Assembly: GCF_027570075.1 (NCBI RefSeq) | Contig: NZ_JAKMUS010000009.1 | Coordinates: forward strand, 31,411-95,410 | DNA length: 64,000 nt | Direction: 5' to 3' | From: Corynebacterium meitnerae | GTDB taxonomy: Bacteria; Actinomycetota; Actinomycetes; Mycobacteriales; Mycobacteriaceae | Shown here: one piece after another, positions 8,772-17,642 of the stretch | How the letters are laid out: every line of letters begins with the position of its first letter | Position numbering within the stretch: the stretch's first letter is position 1 | Made by a program: the position numbers and the translations under genes | The notes under the pieces: generated by a model | The model's database searches: none | The model's input: the letters and a program-made list of their open reading frames with translations, nothing else | Told to the model about the DNA's origin: nothing

Positions 8772-8827
8772 AAAAAAGGGGCCGTGTGGGCGAAATCACA
8801 AAGAAATTGTGACCGCCCGCACAGCCC
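8772..8827 (-). terminator. Intrinsic terminator of the ABC transporter operon
   Basis: On the minus strand an inner stem (TCACAA with TTGTGA) is extended by GGGCG/CGCCC and GGGC/GCCC pairs and is followed by TTTTTT (8772-8777). It lies 22 bp after the ATPase stop codon. Confidence 0.7.
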
Positions 8828-8849
8828 GATGAAGCCTGGTGCGAAGGGG

Positions 8850-9641
8850 TTAGCCCAAGAACGCCTTGTCCGACAGCGTCGCACCCTTGATGTTGGCGAA
8901 TTCCTGCAGCAGGTCGCGCACGGTGAGCGTCTTCTTCAGGGCCTCATCGGCCTCGTAGACGATGCGTCCCTCGTGCATCATGATCAGCCGGTTACCCACG
9001 CGAAGCGCCTGCTCCATGTTGTGCGTGACCATGAGGGTGGTCAGCCCGCCATCCTCCACGAGGCGCTGGGTCAGCTCGGTCACGAGGGCGGCGCGGCCGG
9101 GGTCGAGGGCGGCGGTGTGTTCGTCGAGAAGCATCACCTTCGGCTGAGTAAACCCGGCCATGAGAAGCGACAGTGCTTGGCGCTGACCGCCTGAGAGAAG
9201 CCCGACTTTGTGTGTGAGGCGATTCTCCAGGCCGAGCTCGAGCGTGGCCAGCTGCTCTTTGAAGAACGTGCGGCGCTTCTCGGTCAGTGCGCGGCCGAGA
9301 CCGCGGCCCTTGCCACGCAGGTACGCCAGCGAGAGATTCTCCTCGATGGTCAGGTTCGGCGCGGTGCCCGCGAGCGGGTCCTGGAACACGCGCGCGATCG
9401 ACGTGGCGCGCTGGTGCTCCTTCATCCGCGTCACGTCCTTGTTGTCCACACGCACCGTGCCGCTATCCGGGCGCAGACGGCCCGACACGAGGTTGAGTAG
9501 CGTCGACTTGCCGGCGCCGTTGGAGCCGATGATGGAGACGAAATCGCCCTCCGCGAGGGTCAGGTCCACGCCATCCAGCGCCACGCGTTCATTGACGGTG
9601 CCCGGGAAGAAGGTCTTGTGTACGTGATTAATCTCAAGCAT
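8850..9641 (-). CDS. ABC transporter ATP-binding protein (TrpXYZ-type system)
   Basis: 263-residue ATPase: Walker A GSNGAGKST (about residue 39), signature LSGGQRQALS and Walker B VMLLDEHTA. The usual Walker B Glu-Pro is replaced by Glu-His, as in the class of ABC importers that pair with PF04392 substrate-binding proteins. Its start overlaps the permease gene by 8 bp. Together with the next two genes it forms a complete importer; related systems are proposed to import tryptophan/tyrosine or other small amphiphilic compounds, but the ligand here is unknown. Confidence 0.88.
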   Translation of the reverse strand: MLEINHVHKTFFPGTVNERVALDGVDLTLAEGDFVSIIGSNGAGKSTLLNLVSGRLRPDSGTVRVDNKDVTRMKEHQRATSIARVFQDPLAGTAPNLTIEENLSLAYLRGKGRGLGRALTEKRRTFFKEQLATLELGLENRLTHKVGLLSGGQRQALSLLMAGFTQPKVMLLDEHTAALDPGRAALVTELTQRLVEDGGLTTLMVTHNMEQALRVGNRLIMMHEGRIVYEADEALKKTLTVRDLLQEFANIKGATLSDKAFLG

Positions 9642-10545
9642 GAACAGCCTTCTTTTCGCTTATCGACGATGCCTTCTTCCCCGGCTTACCCACTCCCTTG
9701 CCCATAGCCTGGAACTTGGGCAGCAGAAGAGCGAGAACAACGAGGACGGCGGAGACGAGCTTCATGTCGTTCGGGTTCAGGCCAACCTGCAGTGCCGCGA
9801 AGATGATGAGGCGGTAGAGAACCGCGCCAACAACCACGGCGAGGATCGCCTGCAGCAGGCGGGACTGGCCGATGACAGCCTGTCCCACGATGACAGATGC
9901 GAGACCCACGACGATGAGGCCGATACCCATGGAGATATCGGCAAAGCCCTGGTACTGCGCCACAAGAGCGCCGGCCGTGCCAACGAGGCCGTTGGACAGT
10001 GCGAGAGCCAGGATCTTCGTGTTGTCGGTGTTCACGCCGAAGGACGTGATCATCGGGTCATTATCGCCTGTGGCGCGGATGGACAAGCCTAAGTCTGTGG
10101 TGAGGAACCAGTAGACGATAAAGGCCAGTGCAATGACGACAGCCGCCAGCAGCGCCACGCCACCCCACGTGCCCATGATCTTGGCGTCTCGCAGGGGAGT
10201 AAAGACCGTGTCCTGGCGCAGCAGTGGCAGGTTCGCCCCGCCCATGATGCGCAGGTTGATCGACCACAAGCCGATCTGGGTGAGGATACCGGCCAGGAGG
10301 CCGTCGATACCGCCCTTGGTGTGCAGCAAACCGGTGATGATGCCGGCAGCAAAACCAACGACAAAGCCCATCGCCGTGGCTGCAAACGGATTCCAGCCAG
10401 CGACGATGAGCACTGCGGCTGTACCGCCGCCGGTAGTAAAACTTCCGTCGACGGTCAGGTCGGCGAAATTGAGGACCCTAAAGGTGAGGTAGACGCCAAG
10501 CGCCATAACCCCATAAAGGATGCCTAGTTCAAGTGCGCCGATCAT
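9634..10545 (-). CDS. ABC transporter permease (TrpXYZ-type system)
   Basis: 303 residues with about eight or nine hydrophobic helices, in the LivH/BPD-type-2 permease class. It starts MIGALELGILYGVMALGVYL, has FADLTVDGSF after the first helix and ends in a Lys/Ser-rich cytoplasmic tail. ATGA at 10542-10545 overlaps its start with the stop of the substrate-binding protein, and its end overlaps the ATPase gene by 8 bp, so all three are translationally coupled. The 11-mer GCTTATCGACG lies in the tail codons (9658). Confidence 0.88.
   Translation of the reverse strand: MIGALELGILYGVMALGVYLTFRVLNFADLTVDGSFTTGGGTAAVLIVAGWNPFAATAMGFVVGFAAGIITGLLHTKGGIDGLLAGILTQIGLWSINLRIMGGANLPLLRQDTVFTPLRDAKIMGTWGGVALLAAVVIALAFIVYWFLTTDLGLSIRATGDNDPMITSFGVNTDNTKILALALSNGLVGTAGALVAQYQGFADISMGIGLIVVGLASVIVGQAVIGQSRLLQAILAVVVGAVLYRLIIFAALQVGLNPNDMKLVSAVLVVLALLLPKFQAMGKGVGKPGKKASSISEKKAVHA
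9658..9668 (+). repeat. 11-mer GCTTATCGACG, copy 3
   Basis: Antisense to the ABC permease tail, which reads Ser-Ile-Ser. Confidence 0.8.
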
Positions 10546-11534
10546 ACAGTCTCAGCCTGGTCCTTAATCTCCTGCGGAATGGTGACACCCTGGGCTTTAG
10601 CTGCGTCCTCGTTGATGACGTAGCTGTACTTCGTTGCCTTTTCAACCGGCATCTTGGCTGGATCCTCGCCGTCGCGCAGGATGCGGATGGCCATCTCGCC
10701 GGTCTGCTTGCCCAGCTCCTTGTAGTCAATGCCGATAGTGGCCACTGCGCCACCCTCAACAGTGCCAGCCTCAGCTGCGATCACCGGGATCTGCTTGGCT
10801 TCAGCGGCCTGAACCAGGGAGGAGATGCCGGAGACAACCATGTTGTCGGTGGGAACGTAGAACGCGTCCACGTCACCGATGGCCTCGACGGCCTGCGGGA
10901 TCTCGTTGACGGAGGTCACGGTCTGGGTGACAATCTCCCAGCCACGCTTCTTGGCCTCTTCCTGGGCAGCCTTCACCTGGATCTCGGAGTTGACCTCACC
11001 AGAGGAGTAGACGATGCCGATCTTCTTGCTCTCCGGCACCAGCTGGGAGATGAGGTTGAACTGCTCCTCCAGCGGGGTTTCATCGGAGGTGCCCGTAGCG
11101 TTGCCGCCCGGCGCGTCCATGGAGTCCACCAGCTGTGCCTCCACCGGGTCAGTCACGGCGGTGAACAGAACAGGTGAGTCCGTGATGTTCTGGACAACAG
11201 CCTGTGCTGCCGGGGTAGCCACAGCCAGCACCGCGTCCAGGTTGGAGGTAGCGAACTGCTGGGAGATGGTCAGCGCGGTGGCCTGCTCGCCGTTAGCGTT
11301 CTGCTCATCCCACTTGACCTCGATGCCGGCCTCTTCGAAGGCTTCCTTAAAGCCTGCGGTTGCAGCATCGAGAGCCGGGTGCTGGACCAGCTGGTTGATA
11401 CCAATGGTGTAGGAGCCGTCCTTGCCGCCAGCGTTGTCGCTGGAGCCGCTGGAATCGCTAGAGCAGCCAGCCAGGGCGAGGGTTGCCGCCGCAACAGTGG
11501 CGGTCACGGCACGGGAAAATGTGCGTTTGAACAT
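10542..11534 (-). CDS. ABC transporter substrate-binding lipoprotein (PF04392 type)
   Basis: 330 residues. The signal peptide ends in the lipobox LAGC with Cys24, followed by a Ser/Gly-rich linker. The mature part has the two-lobe periplasmic-binding fold with YTIGINQLVQHPALD near the N-terminus and VFYVPTDNMVVSGI in the second lobe, characteristic of the ABC_sub_bind (TrpX) family. GGAAGG lies upstream of the ATG. It is the first gene of the importer operon. Confidence 0.9.
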   Translation of the reverse strand: MFKRTFSRAVTATVAAATLALAGCSSDSSGSSDNAGGKDGSYTIGINQLVQHPALDAATAGFKEAFEEAGIEVKWDEQNANGEQATALTISQQFATSNLDAVLAVATPAAQAVVQNITDSPVLFTAVTDPVEAQLVDSMDAPGGNATGTSDETPLEEQFNLISQLVPESKKIGIVYSSGEVNSEIQVKAAQEEAKKRGWEIVTQTVTSVNEIPQAVEAIGDVDAFYVPTDNMVVSGISSLVQAAEAKQIPVIAAEAGTVEGGAVATIGIDYKELGKQTGEMAIRILRDGEDPAKMPVEKATKYSYVINEDAAKAQGVTIPQEIKDQAETV

Positions 11535-11553
11535 GAGTGAGCCTTCCGGTTCG

Positions 11554-11591
11554 TGGTCTACCGCCTAGTTCGCGGAATGACGTAGACCATA
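11554..11591 (-). promoter_or_regulatory. Inverted repeat overlapping the ABC operon promoter
   Basis: TGGTCTAC (11554-11561) and GTAGACCA (11582-11589) form a perfect 8-bp inverted repeat with a 20-bp centre. The minus-strand -10 candidate TATGGT (11586-11591) overlaps the outer arm. This suggests two half-sites for a dimeric regulator; a leader hairpin is less likely because one arm lies upstream of the expected transcript start. Confidence 0.45.
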
Positions 11592-11660
11592 TCCCAGATC
11601 CCTTGTGACTCATGCACGAATCGAAGAATTTTATACAGTTTTGTGGAAAAACCGCGGGTT

Positions 11661-13034
11661 TTAGGTGTTATCGCTCCACGTCCGCGTCTTAGCAAAGAAG
11701 AACGCCACCACCACGCCGAGGGCCAGCACAGCCGCGGGGAGAAGGAGAGAGGTACTCATCGCCGCCGCGAGAGGTTTCTGCGCCAGCTGCGCGGACATCA
11801 TTGCCGCGATCGCTGCCGAACCAATCACCGCACCCACCTGCCGCAGCGTGTTGTAAATGCTTGAGCCCGCACCAGCCAGCGCCGGGTTGAGGTTCCGCGT
11901 GGCAATCATGGACAGCGGACCCCACATCATGGAATTGCCCAGGCCATAGAACACTGAGATGAGCAGCATCCAATTCGGGTTAATACCGGGATGCGCAATG
12001 AGCGCCGATGCCGCAATGCTGGCCGCGGTCACTGTGAGCCCGCAGAGCGCAATCGGTTTCGGGTCGCGCGTATTCGTGAGCTTGCCTATGCGCGGTGATA
12101 ACGCCCCCGACACCACCCCCGACGGCAAAATCAACAACGCCGCCTGAGTGGGCGTGAGCCCTTGGACCTGCTGCACATAAATCATCCACGGAATGGCAAA
12201 GGTGGACACCCCGAAGCCGACGCAGGCGATGGTGAGGGAGGCGAGGGTGAAGTTGCGGTCGTCGAAAAGCGAAAGCGGAACGAGTTGATCGCGCGTGGTG
12301 CGCGATTGCCACACCATGAACACGGCGAGCAGCACGAGGCCCATGACGATGAGCGCGGCTACGCGATAATCCCAGTTGAGAGCTTCGCCTTCTTGGATGC
12401 CGAGGATGAGGCAGAACATGCCGGCCGCGGACATGGCCACGCCGAGCCAATCCAGACGGCGCGCTGTCAGCGGAAGTGTGGGGACGTGCTTGGCCGCGAG
12501 GAAGAGGCCGATGATGCCCACCGGGATATTGATGAAGAAGATCCACTCCCAACCCCCAAGATCCAGCACGAATCCGCCGAGGAGTGGGCCGACGACCGTG
12601 GCCACACCTGCCGTGGCGCCCCACACGCCCATGGCGCTGCCGCGCTGGGCGGGTGGGAAGGTGCGGATCATCACCGACATCGTCTGCGGCGACAGCATTG
12701 CCCCGCCAAGGCCTTGGAAGGCGCGCGCGATGATGAGAAGTTGTACTGTTCCCGCCAGGCCGCAGGCGAGCGACGCCAGCGTGAATAGCGCGAGGCCCGC
12801 CAGGTAGAGAACCTTCGGGCCGAAACGGTCGCCCAACCGGCCGGTGATGAGCAGTGGCACCGCATACGCCAGCAGGTAGGAGCTGTTGACCCAGATGACC
12901 TCGTTGTAGCTGGCGTCCAAGTCAGCGGCGATGGCGGGGATGGCCACCGCCACGATTGTGGAATCCACCAGGATGATGAAAAATCCCAGCATCATCGACC
13001 ACAGCGCCGGCCATGGGTTGTTTGTCTGCGTCAC
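11661..13034 (-). CDS. MFS drug-efflux transporter, DHA2 family
   Basis: 457 residues, about 14 transmembrane helices. The N-terminal helix MLGFFIILVDSTIVAVAIPA and the motif A loop GRLGDRFGPK mark the EmrB/QacA-type (DHA2) proton antiporters; GVWGATAGVATVVGPLLGG is motif C of exporters. The GTG start at 13034 has AAGGAG 7 nt upstream. Substrate unknown. The 126-bp stretch to the ABC operon contains no further gene. Confidence 0.9.
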   Translation of the reverse strand: MTQTNNPWPALWSMMLGFFIILVDSTIVAVAIPAIAADLDASYNEVIWVNSSYLLAYAVPLLITGRLGDRFGPKVLYLAGLALFTLASLACGLAGTVQLLIIARAFQGLGGAMLSPQTMSVMIRTFPPAQRGSAMGVWGATAGVATVVGPLLGGFVLDLGGWEWIFFINIPVGIIGLFLAAKHVPTLPLTARRLDWLGVAMSAAGMFCLILGIQEGEALNWDYRVAALIVMGLVLLAVFMVWQSRTTRDQLVPLSLFDDRNFTLASLTIACVGFGVSTFAIPWMIYVQQVQGLTPTQAALLILPSGVVSGALSPRIGKLTNTRDPKPIALCGLTVTAASIAASALIAHPGINPNWMLLISVFYGLGNSMMWGPLSMIATRNLNPALAGAGSSIYNTLRQVGAVIGSAAIAAMMSAQLAQKPLAAAMSTSLLLPAAVLALGVVVAFFFAKTRTWSDNT

Positions 13035-13150
13035 ACGTACTCCTTGCTACCGCTGCTCCCCGTCAGCGGGGTCTGACGTGCGAAATCTACCCCTTTTGGG
13101 CCCGGGAGTCGAGTGGGGTGTTCGGGGCCGGAGTCAGCCCCGCATCGGTG

Positions 13151-15223
13151 TTACGGCAGTAGAGCCTTGATCTGCTTCTGGATCTCGTCTGTGAACTGCG
13201 GGTTGAAGAAGGCCAGGCCGCCGATCAGCGCCGCGATTGCGGCGAGCACGCCGAAGAAACCGAGAACGCCCTTGGCAGCCGGGGAGGAGCCTTCGCCCGG
13301 GGAGTCGTGGCTGGAGCCGTGGCTGGAGTCGTCGCCGGTGCCAGTACCATCGCCAGCGCCAGTGCCCGTGGTCTTCACCGGGAGGAAGACGTCGGTCTTG
13401 GCGTCGGTGGTGATGCGCAGGCGGGCATCAGCCGGAGCGTTGGCCGGGACAGCGAGCTTGACGGTTGCCTTGCCAGCCTCGCCGAGGCCCTTCTCGCCAA
13501 GCGCCGGGTCGATCGTGGATGAGGCTTCTGCCAGCTTCTTGCCCTTCGTATTCTCAAGGGACACGGTGACGGTGGTGGCGGTGTCGTCCTGGGTGTAGAT
13601 GAGGGAGGACAGATCAATGGTGTTCTCCTCACCCGCCTTCAGCGGCTCGTCCACCTTGACGCCCACAGCGGACTGGCCACGCGGCGCCTTCTTCTCGTCG
13701 CTCTTGAGGTACTGGATGAACGCATCCACGTCGACAAGGCCGATGTTGGTCATCTCGGAGCCCTTCGTCAACGCATCGAAGCCGTCGCCGCCGCCGAGCA
13801 GGAAGGTGGAGCCGGCGATGATGTAGTCCTTGTTCGGATCCAGCGGCTTACCGTCAATGTTCACCGAGGTGATGCGGTTGCCCTGCTCCGCGTCCGGGTT
13901 GTAGGTGTAGGACACGTTGTTAGACAGGCCCAGTGCCAGGCGCGGGCGGTCAGCGCCCGGTTTCCACTGCTGCTCGAGGGTTTCCTTGAAGTCTGCGCCC
14001 TTGATGGTCTTGTAGGAGTTCTCATTACCAAACGGCTGGACGGAGAAAGCCTGCTGGTAGGTGATATCACCTGCCGGCAGGTCGTCGCGCACACCACCAG
14101 CGTTCATCACACCGATGTCCGGAGTGACGTTCGAGTTCGCTGCGATGGACCACTTCGCTGCCTCAGCCAGCAGGTTGTTGAGGGAGGACTCGACACCACG
14201 GTTGGAGCCGGAATCAGCGCCCTCGTTCTTGCCGCGCGTGAACGCCTGGTCGATGGTGGCAACCTGCTTCTCACCCTCCGTCTTGGCCTGCTCCACTGCC
14301 TTGTCGACGATGGCGGCGATCTCCGGGTACTTCTTGTCGCACGCAAGGATCGTTGCATTATCGACGACCTTCGCCTCATCCACCGTCACCTTCTTCGTCG
14401 CACGGTCGATGCTCAGGTCCACGTTGGCAAAGCCCTGCGAGTACTGGCCCGCTTGCAAAACCACCGGGGTATCGGTGCCAGTCGGGTTGACGTAGGCGTG
14501 GGTGTGGCCAAGGAAAGCAACGTCGACGTTCTGGAACTTATCCGGGGTGATGTCACCGGCGTGGACCAGGGCGACGACGACGTCAGCCTCGCCGGACTCT
14601 TTGAGCTCCTTTGCCACAGCGTTGGTGGTTTCAACCGGGTCATTCCAGGTGATGCCCTTGATGCCGTCCGGGCTCACCAGGTTCGGCATATCAGCCGTGA
14701 CGGTGCCAATGAAAGCAACCTTCACGCCGTCGAGCTCTTCGATCGTGTACGGCTCGGTGCCCTTGACCGTCTCAGCATTGGCGGCCAGGTAGGAGAACTG
14801 CGCATCGGGGATCACACGGTCCGACAGGTCCGCTGCACCCTTGTCGAATTCGTGGTTACCCACAGCGGAGACCTTCAGGCCCATGGTGTTGAGGACGTCG
14901 ATCGTCGGGGCGTCGTCAAGCAGCATTGCCGCGAACGGGCTGGCGCCGATGTTGTCGCCGGAAGAGGTGAAGATGTGAGCGTTACCGAATGGCTCCGCTT
15001 CCTTGTCGATCGCGCACTTCAGGCGCTCCGCGCCGGGAACCGAATTCTCAGGCTTGCGGGAATCCTCTTTGTACTTGAAGCGACCGTGGAAGTCAGTGAT
15101 GTTGGAAATGGAGATCTTGGCGGTCGTTTCATCGGCCGACGCCACGGGAACGGTCAGTGCGGTGAAAGACAGTGCGCTGATCGTCGCAGCAGCGATGGTG
15201 GCGCGCAGGGAACGGATGCTCAT
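13151..15223 (-). CDS. ushA: Surface-anchored 5'-nucleotidase / UDP-sugar hydrolase
   Basis: 690 residues. Signal peptide (residues 1-30). The metallophosphatase domain has NITDFHGRF (metal-binding D-x-H), GDNIGASP, GNHEFDKG and GHTHAYVN; the C-terminal 5'-nucleotidase domain has GGVRDDLP and QPFGNE. A Gly/Thr/Ser-rich stalk (about 625-650) and a C-terminal hydrophobic helix with positive end anchor it to the envelope; there is no LPXTG. It should release phosphate and nucleosides from external nucleotides. C. glutamicum ushA is phosphate-starvation induced; I see no clear PhoR site here. The symbol is given by analogy. Confidence 0.88.
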   Translation of the reverse strand: MSIRSLRATIAAATISALSFTALTVPVASADETTAKISISNITDFHGRFKYKEDSRKPENSVPGAERLKCAIDKEAEPFGNAHIFTSSGDNIGASPFAAMLLDDAPTIDVLNTMGLKVSAVGNHEFDKGAADLSDRVIPDAQFSYLAANAETVKGTEPYTIEELDGVKVAFIGTVTADMPNLVSPDGIKGITWNDPVETTNAVAKELKESGEADVVVALVHAGDITPDKFQNVDVAFLGHTHAYVNPTGTDTPVVLQAGQYSQGFANVDLSIDRATKKVTVDEAKVVDNATILACDKKYPEIAAIVDKAVEQAKTEGEKQVATIDQAFTRGKNEGADSGSNRGVESSLNNLLAEAAKWSIAANSNVTPDIGVMNAGGVRDDLPAGDITYQQAFSVQPFGNENSYKTIKGADFKETLEQQWKPGADRPRLALGLSNNVSYTYNPDAEQGNRITSVNIDGKPLDPNKDYIIAGSTFLLGGGDGFDALTKGSEMTNIGLVDVDAFIQYLKSDEKKAPRGQSAVGVKVDEPLKAGEENTIDLSSLIYTQDDTATTVTVSLENTKGKKLAEASSTIDPALGEKGLGEAGKATVKLAVPANAPADARLRITTDAKTDVFLPVKTTGTGAGDGTGTGDDSSHGSSHDSPGEGSSPAAKGVLGFFGVLAAIAALIGGLAFFNPQFTDEIQKQIKALLP

Positions 15224-15324
15224 GTGGAAAACCTTGTGTCTCTTGTGTCCAGGGAATGCAGGTCAACCACAGACGCTAAAAATACAAGGTGTCCCGGGAG
15301 TGAATCTGACGTGACACTTCAATG

Positions 15325-15354
15325 AAAAACCGGCCCACGGATTGCGGGCCGGTT
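15325..15354 (-). terminator. Intrinsic terminator after the cupin gene
   Basis: AACCGGCCC (15328-15336) pairs with GGGCCGGTT (15346-15354) and is followed on the minus strand by TTTTT. It lies 23 bp past the cupin stop codon. Confidence 0.8.
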
Positions 15355-15376
15355 GGATCAGGTCAGGACGGGGTGT

Positions 15377-15805
15377 TTAGACGCCGTCAGTCTCCTGCGG
15401 GTCACCGTCAGCGTCCGCCTTTGTCTCGTGGCGGGTGCCCGGCTTGTGCTCTGGCGGAGCGTAGATGGAGTACAGCTTCGCTGGCACGGAACCTTCGTTG
15501 GTGAAGTTGTGCCACTTGCCGGACGGGACGAAAGCTGCCCAGTCCGGGCCGACAACCTGGTCAACTTCCAGGTCATCCTCGCTGGCGCCGATCATGGCGC
15601 GGAGTTCGCCGGCTTCGAGGCGCAGGAACTGGTCGTGGCCACCGTGGATCTCAGCGCCGATCTCGCCTCCTGGCGGGATGGTCATGACGGTGAGCTGGAG
15701 GTTCTCGCCGGTCCACAGGGTGTCGCGGAAAGCCTCGTTGTCCAGGGTCGCCTTCTCAATGTCGACGACGTATGGGTTCGGTCCGTGGTCGTTATCAGTT
15801 GCCAT
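15377..15805 (-). CDS. Cupin domain protein
   Basis: 142 residues, single cupin barrel: MTIPPGGEIGAEIHGGHDQF corresponds to cupin motif 1 (metal-binding His/Glu) and PSGKWHNFTN to motif 2. It ends in an acidic tail. Start at 15805 because AAGGAGG lies 6 nt upstream; a longer frame from 15838 lacks a site. Such proteins bind small molecules or metal; the substrate is unknown. Confidence 0.85.
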   Translation of the reverse strand: MATDNDHGPNPYVVDIEKATLDNEAFRDTLWTGENLQLTVMTIPPGGEIGAEIHGGHDQFLRLEAGELRAMIGASEDDLEVDQVVGPDWAAFVPSGKWHNFTNEGSVPAKLYSIYAPPEHKPGTRHETKADADGDPQETDGV

Positions 15806-15889
15806 GGTGTCCTCCTTAGGTGACGAATAATCAGGCACTTCCCATGGTAGCGCCGTTTATGCTCTTAGGAGCCGAAAAGATTCTGCAGG

Positions 15890-15895
15890 TATCGT
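15890..15895 (+). promoter_or_regulatory. Leaderless -10 (TATCGT) of the DUF4298 gene
   Basis: The hexamer ends 6 nt before the ATG at 15902; no Shine-Dalgarno sequence is present. Confidence 0.4.
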
Positions 15896-15901
15896 GCGGG
15901 C

Positions 15902-16219
15902 ATGAGCAATGACAACGTCCCCGAGCGCATCAAGCAGGCCGACTCCCGCCTGAAGTACATCACCAGCGCCAACGATCGTTTGGAAGCTGTGGGGGAGCAG
16001 ATGACCGAGGATTGGGTGCAGTTAAGCAAACTCATTGAGTACTACGAGTCGCAGTGGGGAGCAGACATGGAGCGCTACCCGCACGCTCATTATGGAGTGC
16101 TCTCCGAAGATGGCGTGTGGAATGAGATGGGCCGGTTCTATGAGGCGCTCAAGGAAATCCGGGATGTGTCCACGCGCATCGTGCGCGAGTACGAGGGCGA
16201 GGAGGCAGGGGAGGCCTAA
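15902..16219 (+). CDS. DUF4298 domain protein
   Basis: 105 residues, wholly helical and charged, with the DUF4298 core LSKLIEYYESQWGADMER (about residues 43-60). Cytoplasmic; function unknown. No ribosome site; TATCGT 6 nt before the ATG suggests leaderless expression. Its 3' end overlaps the convergent DUF4185 gene by 4 bp. Confidence 0.8.
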   Translation: MSNDNVPERIKQADSRLKYITSANDRLEAVGEQMTEDWVQLSKLIEYYESQWGADMERYPHAHYGVLSEDGVWNEMGRFYEALKEIRDVSTRIVREYEGEEAGEA

Positions 16220-17565
16220 GCTACGTCCGCCGCCTTCTCCACAGCCCGCTCTTCGCTGAGCTTCGCCTCTGTCTCCGGCGTGACCGGCTCCTCCACAGCG
16301 CTGACGCTGTCCTGATTACCCACCTCATGGGGTGCGGCTGGCTTGATGCCAAAGAACGTGCCCAAGCCCTTCACGTTGAACTGCGTAGCCATGTAGCGCG
16401 AATTGTTCGAGGTGTTCCACTGCGACACCACGAGGTCAAGGTTGTCCAGGGTGGAGCCGGGCACGATGTAGCCGCCGTAGAGCTGCGTGAAGTTGTTCTC
16501 ATTCTGCTTGCCGGACCAGCCGTTCGGCCCCGCGACAACCACGTGCGCAGGTGTGATCGCATTCCAATCTGTCGCGATGGTGGGGGAGATGCGCACTTCA
16601 ATCGAGGCGGTCTGCTCATTGAACATCGCCAGCACCCAGTGGCCTTGGATGTAGCGCAGGGACATCTCACCGGCGCGCACGTTGTCGCTGAGGATCGGAG
16701 TCATCGCCGTGCCCCACGCACCGGTGCGCGGGTTGAAGCGCTCCCATCGCGCCGGGCTCGCAATATCAGCCTCACGGAATCGCGACAGGTACACCGGATG
16801 GTTGCGCTTGAATTCAGACGACACCACGTAGATGTACCCGTCCGGCCCCATCTCCCAACTGATCAGGTTGCCCATTCCATCGAGGTGGTTCGCAGAGTTT
16901 TTGCTTATCGACGTCCACCGTGCACCCCCATCCACCGACGTCCAAATCTCCGTCTGCAGCACATTGCCGATGCCCCGGTTCCACATGCCTTGCATGTACA
17001 GGGTGCCATTAATGTTGATCACGTCGGAGGGGATGAGCGTAAGACCGTCATCGTGGCGGTAGTCCACGAGCTGCTTCACCTTGTTGCCGTCGTTGAGCGG
17101 AGCGATGAAGCGGATGCGGCCGTTTTCATCGCGCACGGCGCGGACACCGACGGGGCTGAGCCAGTCACCCTGGCCAAAGCCGTTGCCTGTGAAGGAATCA
17201 CCGAAGATGACGCCGAATTGTTTGCCCAGTTCTTCCCCAATTCCCAGCGGCACCATGATGCCCAGGTCGATGGCGCCCAAGCCGACGACGTGTTGGTGCC
17301 TGCCTAGGAGATCACCGATGAGTTTGACGGTGAGTCCTTCGCTGACCTTCGTCAGTTCCTTGGCGGGACCCTGCGGCGCAGAGCTGCCGGAGCTGCCGGA
17401 GCTACCGGAGCTGCCAGAACTCAAAAACGCGCCGCTGGAGCTCTGCGCCTCGGCAGCCGGGACACTCACAATGCTGGCAAAGGTAGCGGCGGCAACAGCG
17501 GCCCCTACCAAGCGGGATCCACGTGAGCGGGATGGTGTCTGGAAACGTGGTGACATGGCTGGCAT
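16216..17565 (-). CDS. Secreted DUF4185 domain protein
   Basis: 449 residues. Signal peptide (Arg-rich start, hydrophobic stretch about 20-35, cleavage near AEA-QS), then a low-complexity GSSGSSGSS linker (about 50-62) and a DUF4185 domain (about 80-400) with beta-propeller-like repeats such as SWEMGPDGYIYV and RYIQGHWVLAMFNEQTA. DUF4185 proteins are related to five-bladed-propeller glycosidase folds, but no catalytic assignment is possible here. The C-terminus is Glu/Ala-rich. The start could also be the ATG at 17556; neither has a ribosome site. Confidence 0.82.
   Translation of the reverse strand: MPAMSPRFQTPSRSRGSRLVGAAVAAATFASIVSVPAAEAQSSSGAFLSSGSSGSSGSSGSSAPQGPAKELTKVSEGLTVKLIGDLLGRHQHVVGLGAIDLGIMVPLGIGEELGKQFGVIFGDSFTGNGFGQGDWLSPVGVRAVRDENGRIRFIAPLNDGNKVKQLVDYRHDDGLTLIPSDVININGTLYMQGMWNRGIGNVLQTEIWTSVDGGARWTSISKNSANHLDGMGNLISWEMGPDGYIYVVSSEFKRNHPVYLSRFREADIASPARWERFNPRTGAWGTAMTPILSDNVRAGEMSLRYIQGHWVLAMFNEQTASIEVRISPTIATDWNAITPAHVVVAGPNGWSGKQNENNFTQLYGGYIVPGSTLDNLDLVVSQWNTSNNSRYMATQFNVKGLGTFFGIKPAAPHEVGNQDSVSAVEEPVTPETEAKLSEERAVEKAADVA
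16903..16913 (+). repeat. 11-mer GCTTATCGACG, copy 4
   Basis: Antisense to the DUF4185 gene (Ser-Ile-Ser). Confidence 0.8.
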
Positions 17566-17642
17566 GGTCGGGGCAGCTCATTTCTTCATGAGGGGTTAGT
17601 TTTCCCGAGGAACTCTATCAAGCAACCGCCCTACAAGCTGGA

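Noticed and set aside
11554..11589. McbR-type operator at the ABC operon
   Set aside because: McbR sites read TAGAC-N6-GTCTA; here the arms face the opposite way with a 20-bp centre.
13060..13085. Terminator CCCCG-TCAG-CGGGG before the MFS gene
   Set aside because: A 5-bp stem with no T-tract on either strand; it lies upstream of the MFS start rather than near the 5'-nucleotidase stop.
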